Source: a virus
Direction: 5' to 3' (one strand)
Virus record (IMG/VR): IMGVR_UViG_3300042406_000446
Location: 1 to 29,004 of that record
Length of the DNA stretch: 29,004 nt
Below are positions 7,689-14,878 of the stretch, in pieces (the stretch's first letter is position 1; each line of letters starts with the position of its first letter). A program made the translations under genes and the position numbers. A model generated the notes under the pieces. It worked only from the letters and a program-made list of their open reading frames with translations, was not told the origin of the DNA and did no database searches.

Positions 7689-8461
7689 TTAGATGATAGA
7701 AATTTTTTTTCTTCGTTAGACACTGAATGGCCAATTAGTCTTTTTGTTATTAATTGTTTGTTATTTACTAACTCATTGTTAGTTATTCCGCTGTGTAAGT
7801 CATTAATACATTTATCTAGATCTTCCTTGGTCCAAGATAGTATTCGATCAAATGAATCTAAGAAAAAAGTTTTTTTATCTAAGTGAAGCAATTTGGCGTC
7901 AAATGAAGTTTTCCAAGGAAACATTATGTAAGGTACATCTAGCATATGACACAAATGAGCAATACCACCTTCGTATCCAATAACACATTCACAATAATTT
8001 GATATTAGATTAACTTTTTCTTCTACAGAAACATCTTTACTATCTAATGTAATTACTTCCCAACCAAATAATTTTAAAAGTTTGTATAATTCTGAATATT
8101 TTTGTATAGGATAGTATTTTGATTCAGGGTATACTAGTCCTGGATTTTCAAATGCTTGACTATCTTGATAAGCGGCAATACCGATAAATCTTTTGTTTTG
8201 TTTATTATTTGATAGTTTGTAATAGGGACTATAGATTTTAAAAATATCGCTAGGTTCTATTTCATTTTGTAAATCAGTTGTTTGATGTATTCGTAATATA
8301 TCGTCTGAGATATTAAAAATTTTTTTATATTTTTCAAAATTGGTGTTATTTAAACTTTTATTAATATTAAGCTGTGAAACTTTATAGTCTAGTAAGGTAC
8401 ATAAGACTATTAACTCTGTTCCCAACCCTTTACGCCAATTTCGATCTAATGTAAATTCCAT
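7685..8461 (-). CDS. GT9/heptosyltransferase-like protein, possibly a reduced glycosyltransferase
   Basis: 258 residues. The C-terminal half carries the GT-B signature of the ADP-heptose type (GT9): IGIAAYQDS, a segment WEVITLDSKDVSVEEKVNLI, then CECVIGYEGGIAHLCHMLDVP followed by IMFPW. In GT9 enzymes the equivalent xGxDSGxxHLA region binds the nucleotide sugar; here the acidic residue is E164 before GG. The N-terminal KGLGTELIVLCTLLDY resembles the GLGDxL start of those enzymes. At 258 residues it is shorter than a usual heptosyltransferase (about 320-350), so one domain is reduced. It could transfer a sugar or be a non-catalytic relative. The region is strongly AT-rich. It lies 1 nt from the SGNH gene and overlaps the methyltransferase gene by ATGA. 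Confidence 0.6.
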   Translation of the reverse strand: MEFTLDRNWRKGLGTELIVLCTLLDYKVSQLNINKSLNNTNFEKYKKIFNISDDILRIHQTTDLQNEIEPSDIFKIYSPYYKLSNNKQNKRFIGIAAYQDSQAFENPGLVYPESKYYPIQKYSELYKLLKLFGWEVITLDSKDVSVEEKVNLISNYCECVIGYEGGIAHLCHMLDVPYIMFPWKTSFDAKLLHLDKKTFFLDSFDRILSWTKEDLDKCINDLHSGITNNELVNNKQLITKRLIGHSVSNEEKKFLSSK

Positions 8462-8462
8462 T

Positions 8463-9188
8463 TTAAATAGCCTGCATTTTTTTTAATTCATTTTCCAACC
8501 ATACAGCTATTTTTTTGTGGCCTTCGATATTGGGATGAGAATTTTGAGTGAATAAATGTTTGTATTCAACTGGGGGCTTCCACTTGCTGTGATCAGAAAT
8601 CCTTGGAACACCGTTGCCCCAATTGTCAGTTAATATATCGAGTAGGGTGTTTCCCGGCGTGGCAAGCCCAATATAGTTGTTGAAATTAAATTTTTTTATA
8701 TCTTCTTCTGATGCATCTTGTAATGGGTCATGAAACAAATTAAATTTAACTATATTAAGATTATACATTTTTTCTAGTTTTTCTAATACAGAAAATGTAT
8801 AGAATGTGTCAATTGTGCAAATCCTAGTGTCAGGGTGGTCGTGTAATAATGATCGATTTATTAATCCCGGTCCACGAGTTTTTCTTAAAAATTCAGGAGC
8901 TAGATGAGGTATCATAAATCTATCACGCAGAGGTGTAGTAATGCCAAACAATATTAGATCATCAGAAGACATGTTAGTGCAATCTAACCATAACTGATCT
9001 AATTGAACAAAATTACTACACCCACTAATTGCTCGATTTGTTAAAGTTACATTAAGTTTTTTTGCTAGTACTGATGCAAAACTAACATTATATCTATTAT
9101 ATTCCATGTTTTCTAGTATAGCGTCGATCCGATCAGGAATATCCTGATCACCTGCTACAAAACTATCACCGTATGCCCATAGTTTCAT
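8463..9188 (-). CDS. SGNH-hydrolase-like protein (esterase or acyltransferase)
   Basis: 241 residues from ATG 9188, which forms an ATGA overlap with the upstream radical SAM gene and puts the catalytic block at the very N-terminus. An in-frame ATG at 9206 is less likely. Block I is WAYGDSF (S9 the nucleophile), block II has the glycine in RAISGCSNF (G56), and block V is QNSHPNIEGHKKIA (H218, with Gln rather than the usual Asp three residues before). Block III is atypical (FGITTPLRD in place of GxND). SGNH proteins remove or transfer acyl groups on sugars. No signal peptide is seen, so the protein acts in the cytoplasm or as part of the virion. It is the second SGNH protein of the block. Confidence 0.75.
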   Translation of the reverse strand: MKLWAYGDSFVAGDQDIPDRIDAILENMEYNRYNVSFASVLAKKLNVTLTNRAISGCSNFVQLDQLWLDCTNMSSDDLILFGITTPLRDRFMIPHLAPEFLRKTRGPGLINRSLLHDHPDTRICTIDTFYTFSVLEKLEKMYNLNIVKFNLFHDPLQDASEEDIKKFNFNNYIGLATPGNTLLDILTDNWGNGVPRISDHSKWKPPVEYKHLFTQNSHPNIEGHKKIAVWLENELKKMQAI

Positions 9189-10318
9189 TTGTTTAATAAC
9201 TCCCATTCAGTAGGCCACAATTTTTCAAATTTTAAAGTTTCATTTTTTAAATAGGTAGTTTCTAATGAATATATTTCTTCTACAAAACTTTTATTTGTTG
9301 ATTTTGTTTTTAATGTGAGATTTTTCTTAAAAGTCAATAACCACTCTAATCCGGGAGCATCTGGAAATAATTTTTCACATTGAGTGATTTCGTCGATTGC
9401 ACGTTGCTTTAATTCAGGAGATAATTTAAGAACACTAGCTGTAGAATTTTCTCCCGACGACTCTAATAAATTCCAAAATACATTTTTAATTTTATTTTCC
9501 TGTATAAACTCATAAAATTCAACAAGATTAAATGCAGAATATATCGAATATAAACTATGTGCATCTATATTATTGGATGTTTTTTCTTGTATGTAATTTA
9601 TATTTTTTGCAAATAGATCCCAAGATGCTCCTCGTCTTACATACTCGTATCTGTTGCCAACTGTTTCAAAACTAACTCCCCATTTTGTAGTTCGTTCATT
9701 TATTAATGTTTGTGCAATTGAGTTAGATTCTAATGGTATTGCTAGATTGGATAAGATGTAAAAACTTCTATCATCTGTTATAGTATTAACTAATCGTAGA
9801 TTTTGTTTTTGTAATAACGGTTCGCCGCCTAACATTAAGATATTTTCTATAGAGTCTATGTTTTTTTCAATCATGAGAAATAAACTATTTTCGTTTTCAT
9901 CTTTGATTGTATTAATTTTTAAACCCTTCAACGTTGCCCACTTAGAACTAAAATATTCATAACAATAAGTACAAGATAAATTACAAGTGTTACTCCAGCG
10001 TAGATCTAATCTTCTCAATTTAAAAAAAGAATTATCAACAGGTCCGTAGTCAGTTTGAAATCTTTCCAAATCACTGTCTCTTTCTGATCTAGCATTTTGA
10101 GATTCTTGTTGTTTACATTGTCTGCAAGACTCATGCCATTTACCATCAAGAATATGCTGTCGAATATCGGTTGCAACCTTTCCGTTGATTAGTTCGTCAA
10201 TTGTGTTTGTATGTAACGATCCTATAGAATTAGATGCCGAACAACAAGTCTTGACGTGGCCATCCGGTCCTAAGAAAATCTCAGTGAACGGCAAAGAACA
10301 AAATGTTTCTTTGTTCAT
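9185..10318 (-). CDS. Radical SAM enzyme with N-terminal cysteine (twitch/SPASM-like) domain
   Basis: 377 residues. The 4Fe-4S motif of the radical SAM core is CNLSCTYC (C112, C116, C119), preceded by LRRLDLRWSNT. The SAM-contact GGEP is at 164-167. Before the core lies a cysteine domain: FCSLPFTEIFLGPDGHVKTCC (C7, C25, C26), then WHESCRQCKQQE (C65, C68). In most peptide-modifying enzymes the SPASM or twitch domain holding the auxiliary cluster follows the core, so this is a permuted order. It starts with an ATGA overlap and ends with another. The substrate is unknown. The SPASM-like text suggests a peptide or protein, but sugar targets are also known in the superfamily. Confidence 0.83.
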   Translation of the reverse strand: MNKETFCSLPFTEIFLGPDGHVKTCCSASNSIGSLHTNTIDELINGKVATDIRQHILDGKWHESCRQCKQQESQNARSERDSDLERFQTDYGPVDNSFFKLRRLDLRWSNTCNLSCTYCYEYFSSKWATLKGLKINTIKDENENSLFLMIEKNIDSIENILMLGGEPLLQKQNLRLVNTITDDRSFYILSNLAIPLESNSIAQTLINERTTKWGVSFETVGNRYEYVRRGASWDLFAKNINYIQEKTSNNIDAHSLYSIYSAFNLVEFYEFIQENKIKNVFWNLLESSGENSTASVLKLSPELKQRAIDEITQCEKLFPDAPGLEWLLTFKKNLTLKTKSTNKSFVEEIYSLETTYLKNETLKFEKLWPTEWELLNK

Positions 10319-11577
10319 TTAGATACCTTTATTTCCCGCCAATTTCTAGATTTGTCGTCCATCTTTTCGTGTGTATAAATTCTATCTACTCGACTAAAGG
10401 TTCCGCATATGTTAGCACAATATGCCATTTTGCCTTCGGCACAGCTAGACTTGGTCCATGAGTCCGTAAACACCCGATCCAGGTGATGACCTTCCATGAT
10501 TTCTTGAAGGCTATGTTTGTTAAGGTCGAAGTGATCCCAGCCGTACTTTTCAATCTCGTAATGCAGTTGCAGGCTTTGGCTATCTGAATGTACGCCGTTT
10601 AAGTGTGTGCCCATGTAACAACAAGGGATAACACGACCCTTTTGATCAACAAATATTTCTCTACCACCATTTCTAGTTTCGGCTTTACACTTGATGCTAG
10701 CACTATCTAATATAGAATTATCTTCTGAACGTAGCATGTCATATACGTTGGCAACACGTTCAGGATGATTGTTGTGTGTTAGTTTATTTTCTTTAAGACG
10801 TTTGTAATCATCTATACTAAATTTCCAAAATTGATCTTGTACTTGTCCTTGAGGATTTTCCAAATTTCTATTCTTTGGGTCTACAGGAGCATCGATCCAA
10901 TAATCAAATTCACCCTCGCGAGTCATTGCACTCATGCGTACTAAACTTGTACCGTTATCAACGCCCAATGCTTTCTTAGGAACAAATGCATGAAATCCCA
11001 TGTCTTTAGAAAGTTGTTTAGCTTCGTCGATTTGATGTTCGTTATGTTTAAAAATCAAGTAGTCCCATTCTGCACGACCACCTGCATCTATGAATGCTTT
11101 TGCATTTGCTATGAGCTTATCCCACTCTACGTTTCTTCTGTACAAGTGGTTTGTGTCTGCTAGTCCGTCGATACTAAATGTAATTTGCCATGACCAGTGA
11201 TCTCTTAGTTTCTTTGAAAACAAAGTTCCCATCTTAGCCCAGAATTCTGGTTTACGCATTCCACCGTTCGTATTCATACGAATGACAGTTGTTGGACTTA
11301 CTTGATCTATGTATTCGCAAATCTCGTATAGATCTTTTGCCATGCCGGGGTCACCGTGAACACCGCAAAACAAAATTACTTCACACTTGTTAACAACTTC
11401 TGGTGGAAAATATTGTTTAAATTTTTCAATAGTAATTTGATCTATTTCTAAATCTGGACGAGTAAGTGGACTGTTAACATGAAATCGAGTACACATTGGA
11501 CACGCAGCATTACACGCATTAGACAGCTCGATGTGTAATTGATCTAGTTGATCAAAATTAAAAAAGTTATTATTCAT
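10315..11577 (-). CDS. Radical SAM/SPASM enzyme
   Basis: 420 residues. The core motif comes early: CNAACPMC (C22, C26, C29) after LHIELSN. The GGEP equivalent is altered to FCGVHGDPGM (70-79). MNTNGG at 101-106 and SIDGL at 135-139 are further core landmarks. The C-terminal SPASM-type cysteines are C297, C319, C320 (GRVIPCCYMG), C379, C387 and C391 (CAEGKMAYCANIC), enough for auxiliary clusters. This is the only enzyme of the block with the ordinary core-then-SPASM order. SPASM enzymes mostly modify peptides, and some act on sugars or alcohols. Its base composition is clearly richer in G+C than the genes from 7017 to 9190. It overlaps its neighbours by 4 and 8 nt. Confidence 0.87.
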   Translation of the reverse strand: MNNNFFNFDQLDQLHIELSNACNAACPMCTRFHVNSPLTRPDLEIDQITIEKFKQYFPPEVVNKCEVILFCGVHGDPGMAKDLYEICEYIDQVSPTTVIRMNTNGGMRKPEFWAKMGTLFSKKLRDHWSWQITFSIDGLADTNHLYRRNVEWDKLIANAKAFIDAGGRAEWDYLIFKHNEHQIDEAKQLSKDMGFHAFVPKKALGVDNGTSLVRMSAMTREGEFDYWIDAPVDPKNRNLENPQGQVQDQFWKFSIDDYKRLKENKLTHNNHPERVANVYDMLRSEDNSILDSASIKCKAETRNGGREIFVDQKGRVIPCCYMGTHLNGVHSDSQSLQLHYEIEKYGWDHFDLNKHSLQEIMEGHHLDRVFTDSWTKSSCAEGKMAYCANICGTFSRVDRIYTHEKMDDKSRNWREIKVSK

Positions 11578-12787
11578 AGTTTATTGTCTTTGCATATTCT
11601 GGATATACTGTTGCAAAATTTTGTCCTCGATATTCATCGTGTGCTTTTACATGTCGATTAAACTTTTCCCAATTTTCTGATTTAGCAGTGCCGTTAATAA
11701 TAAAATTAATAATTCCTGGAATATGATACTCATACATATACCCATCAACATCTTCTTTAGGAATTGACTTGAGTATATCAACAACATAGGATTTTACGTC
11801 CGTTGGCAGTTGAGTTAAGTTATATTGTATTGGTCCGTGTACTAAATTAAGATAGGGTCCAAATTCTTTAAAATTTGTATTGTGTTCTTTTAATATTGCT
11901 GGCAATCCTGTAATGTTTATTGTACTCAAAGTAATACACCAACCTAGATAGATGTTACCTGTTCTATTACTAAGTTCTACTGCCTTTTTCATATTTTCTT
12001 TTACTTCGCTCCATTTAGCAGGATAACGCATGTATTCGAATTGTTCTCCTATACCGTCGACACTGAATGATAAATGTACGTGTCTAAAATGTTTGAATAT
12101 TTCAACTTTTTCAGCAGGCCACTGTGTGCCGTTGGTAGCATAGTGTACTTCGATATCTTTAGCATATCCTTTTTCAACAGCAACTTCTAAGATACGCCAC
12201 ATTTTTTTACTCATGAAAGGCTCACCGCCATAGAAGTCGAACTGTTTAATCGTTGCTAAGTTATTTTCTAGATCATCCCAAAACGGACTTTCGTCATCGT
12301 AGTGCTGATGATACTTTTTCATACTTTGAGCAAATAATTTATATGTAGAATATCTCTGGTTTTCATAAACATCGTAGTCCTCTTCCATCCAAGTACTACT
12401 AGAATGACTTCCGCAGGTTCTGCATTTTAAATTGCAGGTATTGCCCAAGTTTAATTCAACTTTGGCAAGACCTTTAAAGGGTGCATTTCCTTTACGTAAC
12501 CAGTCAACGTATTTGTCGTTATCGCGCTGACGCTTACTTTTACGACCAGCGTCTTCTTCTTCGAAACACCAACTGCACTTATCGTGTCTCTTTCCGGAAC
12601 CCAATGTATCTCTCACTTCCTGAAATGCTTTCTGATTAAAATTAATTGCAATAGGTTCAGCACCTAATGAATGTTTTAGATCTTGATCTCGATACATGCA
12701 ACAAATTTTTGTTGTACCAGTATTATTTCCACTCATTGCGTGGTCAGCGTTTACACACCAGGTAGTTTTATTTTGTTCGTTTATCAT
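11570..12787 (-). CDS. Radical SAM enzyme with N-terminal cysteine (twitch-like) domain
   Basis: 405 residues. The core motif is CNLKCRTC (C118, C122, C125) after KVELNLGNT. GGEP is at 187-190 in QFDFYGGEPFMSKKMW, and LSFSVDGIGEQFEYMRYPAKW follows. An N-terminal domain brings C11, then KICCMYRDQD (C29, C30), and KCSWCFEEE (C71, C74) before the core, the same plan as the gene at 9185-10318. The GGEPFM and SVDGIGEQFEYMR text matches the twitch-domain radical SAM proteins found in marine phage genomes, whose substrates are unknown to me. The final codons overlap the next start by 8 nt, and the start overlaps the SGNH gene by ATGA. Confidence 0.85.
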   Translation of the reverse strand: MINEQNKTTWCVNADHAMSGNNTGTTKICCMYRDQDLKHSLGAEPIAINFNQKAFQEVRDTLGSGKRHDKCSWCFEEEDAGRKSKRQRDNDKYVDWLRKGNAPFKGLAKVELNLGNTCNLKCRTCGSHSSSTWMEEDYDVYENQRYSTYKLFAQSMKKYHQHYDDESPFWDDLENNLATIKQFDFYGGEPFMSKKMWRILEVAVEKGYAKDIEVHYATNGTQWPAEKVEIFKHFRHVHLSFSVDGIGEQFEYMRYPAKWSEVKENMKKAVELSNRTGNIYLGWCITLSTINITGLPAILKEHNTNFKEFGPYLNLVHGPIQYNLTQLPTDVKSYVVDILKSIPKEDVDGYMYEYHIPGIINFIINGTAKSENWEKFNRHVKAHDEYRGQNFATVYPEYAKTINYE

Positions 12788-13533
12788 AATTTTAATAGTT
12801 CTCTAATACAGTTTGGGTCGTTTGAAACATTTTTATCTTTAAGGATATCTATCATAGTCGATGTATTATTTAAATTTTCATACATGCGATCGGCAACTAA
12901 TTTATTATTTTTCCAATTCATGTGGCAATATCGCATATCGCCTGAGTATATCATTTTTATAAATTGTTCTTGTTCTACAGGTGTTAATTGTTGTTGTTCA
13001 AATTGGATTAGGTCAATAGCATTATATATGCAAAATCCTGCTCTGCTTTCATAATTAATCAACGTACCGTTATCAAACGGCATGAAATTTATCAATTTTA
13101 TGTTATTATCGCGACATAGTTGATTCACATCATTAAATATTTTTTGATATACAAAAAGATCAAACTCTTCCGAGTTTACGATGGGGTATGTATCTAAAAG
13201 AATTTTTGCAACATCACGTTTTTCTTTGGCTATATTAGGAACGAATAATTTATTTACAGTAATATGGTGCATTGTTTCGTATTCTTTTTGGAGACTATGC
13301 CACCGATTGTGCTGACTATATACAAATACTATGTGTGAGTAGTCTTTGTAATGTTTTATAAAATTATTAAAACTCCACCAGATACTTGTTCCATGTAGTG
13401 CGTATAAAGTAGAATCAATATTTAATAAATCAGAAAGAGTTTTCGCCCATGGCTCTCCAGATATGGGTAGAGGAGATAGGTCTTTACTTGCAAAGCTATC
13501 TCCAAAAATTCCAAGATGTTTTTTAATATTCAT
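12784..13533 (-). CDS. SGNH-hydrolase-like protein (esterase or acyltransferase)
   Basis: 249 residues. Block I is LGIFGDSFASKD (GDS at 11-13, S13 the predicted nucleophile). Block II has a glycine in ALHGTSIWW. A block III-like asparagine occurs in YSQHNRWHS (N76), and the C-terminal His is in GDMRYCHMNWKNN (H204). The family removes or transfers acyl groups, often on sugars. Together with its neighbours this may mean that an acylated sugar or peptide is processed. It is only distantly like the other SGNH protein of the block. No signal peptide is visible. It sits between two radical SAM genes, overlapping one by 4 nt and the other by 11 nt. Confidence 0.72.
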   Translation of the reverse strand: MNIKKHLGIFGDSFASKDLSPLPISGEPWAKTLSDLLNIDSTLYALHGTSIWWSFNNFIKHYKDYSHIVFVYSQHNRWHSLQKEYETMHHITVNKLFVPNIAKEKRDVAKILLDTYPIVNSEEFDLFVYQKIFNDVNQLCRDNNIKLINFMPFDNGTLINYESRAGFCIYNAIDLIQFEQQQLTPVEQEQFIKMIYSGDMRYCHMNWKNNKLVADRMYENLNNTSTMIDILKDKNVSNDPNCIRELLKL

Positions 13534-14878
13534 TGTAAACTGTTTTGCACAATTCGTAAAAATCTTTATATTCTGGAAAGGTCTTTAATAAGTTAGTATT
13601 TAACCGCTTGTCGTTTTCTGAAAAGAAGCTGTAAAAGTCTCTGCGACCAGCACGAATTTTTTCTGCAGGAATTGTTTTTTCCTTCATATAATCTGTAACA
13701 CGAAGCATTTTTTCATATTCAACATCTGTAAACCATTTTTTATTATCTACAATAAATTGTAGTTGACGTTCTTGATGTTTTATGAAATCGTCTGTAAGAA
13801 TATTAATCATCCAGTGTGGTGGTTCTTTTAAGTAAGGGGTATCAAAGGAGACTGATTCAAATCCAAACTTCTCACGCCATTCAATCACCTTTTCTAATAG
13901 TTGTTGAAAGTTAGTTACACAAAGAACATTATATGTACACATTAAGTTTACAGTAGCACCTGCTTTGATTACTTCTATCATGTTGCGTTCCCAGTGATCA
14001 CATTTAAGTCCTGTACGCATATACTCTGCTTGCTCGCCCCAACTATCAATGCTGGTAAAGAAACTAAACTTACGAATTTTCTTTTGACGAACCAGACTAG
14101 TTACTCTTTGAATAAGTCTGTCAACACGATCGAATGTTACACCTAGATTACTGTTTAATGTAATTTCTAAGTGAGGGGCTGGTTCGTCTTCTAACAGATC
14201 AAAAAACTGCATTGCACCTGGATTCATTAGAGGTTCACCGCCTGTGATGCGGAGTGTGTGTAGATCTTTACGCAGACTGGGCCACCATTTCCAGAATGCT
14301 TCAATGTAGGGATTTTCGTCTTTAGGACCATAGTATGTTCCGTTGGTCATAAACTCAATGCCATACTGATTATAGGTTAGATCGTAATTACCATGCTTCT
14401 TGATTTCTTCTGTCCACATGGTGCTTGCTTGTGGGCAGCAATAACCGCAACGATAATTACAGCCATTACCAAAACTAACTTCTAGGTAACGAGGATTAAC
14501 TGGTGCATCCCAGGGAAGCTCTGCTAGTTTTTCAATCAGCGGTTCGCTAAAATCACTTGAACTATGTATCATTCTGTCACTGATATGCTCGCCTGGTAGA
14601 TCTTCAATATTCCAACAATATTGGCATTCGTTAGGGCGACCTCCTTCTAACATAGTTTTACGCTGTTCTTTTTTCCATCTTGTATTGTGTAACGCACTAG
14701 GATCTGCTGCAATTTCATCTAAGCCAATATGATGCGGGCGTGGATGATAGCAACTATGATTATCACCGGTGTGTAGATACAGAGTTTGGTGCAACCACTT
14801 CATTGCACAGAATCCCGAACCAACTTTGTTTAATCTATCTCTTACGTTTTTAATAAACGTTACTCTGTTTTCTTGCAT
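13523..14878 (-). CDS. Radical SAM enzyme, CYHP-type, paralogue of the gene upstream
   Basis: 451 residues from ATG 14878, chosen because GAGG stands 4 nt upstream inside the overlap with the preceding gene; an ATG 12 nt earlier lacks this. The core motif is CNYRCGYC (C140, C144, C147) after YLEVSFGNG, and GGEP is at 213-216. The N-terminal 130 residues hold a conserved cysteine domain: GFCAMKWLH (C24), HSCYHPRPHHI (C43) and ECQYCWNIED (C85, C88). The C-terminus has SFFSENDKRLNTNLLKTFPE, nearly the same as in the paralogue. The likely function is a radical SAM modification with an extra N-terminal cluster. It overlaps the SGNH gene by 11 nt and its paralogue by 19 nt. Confidence 0.84.
   Translation of the reverse strand: MQENRVTFIKNVRDRLNKVGSGFCAMKWLHQTLYLHTGDNHSCYHPRPHHIGLDEIAADPSALHNTRWKKEQRKTMLEGGRPNECQYCWNIEDLPGEHISDRMIHSSSDFSEPLIEKLAELPWDAPVNPRYLEVSFGNGCNYRCGYCCPQASTMWTEEIKKHGNYDLTYNQYGIEFMTNGTYYGPKDENPYIEAFWKWWPSLRKDLHTLRITGGEPLMNPGAMQFFDLLEDEPAPHLEITLNSNLGVTFDRVDRLIQRVTSLVRQKKIRKFSFFTSIDSWGEQAEYMRTGLKCDHWERNMIEVIKAGATVNLMCTYNVLCVTNFQQLLEKVIEWREKFGFESVSFDTPYLKEPPHWMINILTDDFIKHQERQLQFIVDNKKWFTDVEYEKMLRVTDYMKEKTIPAEKIRAGRRDFYSFFSENDKRLNTNLLKTFPEYKDFYELCKTVYNEY

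Noticed and set aside
9189-9206. Earlier ATG for the SGNH gene
   Set aside because: ATG 9188 gives the ATGA overlap found at most junctions here and places GDSF at the usual distance from the N-terminus.
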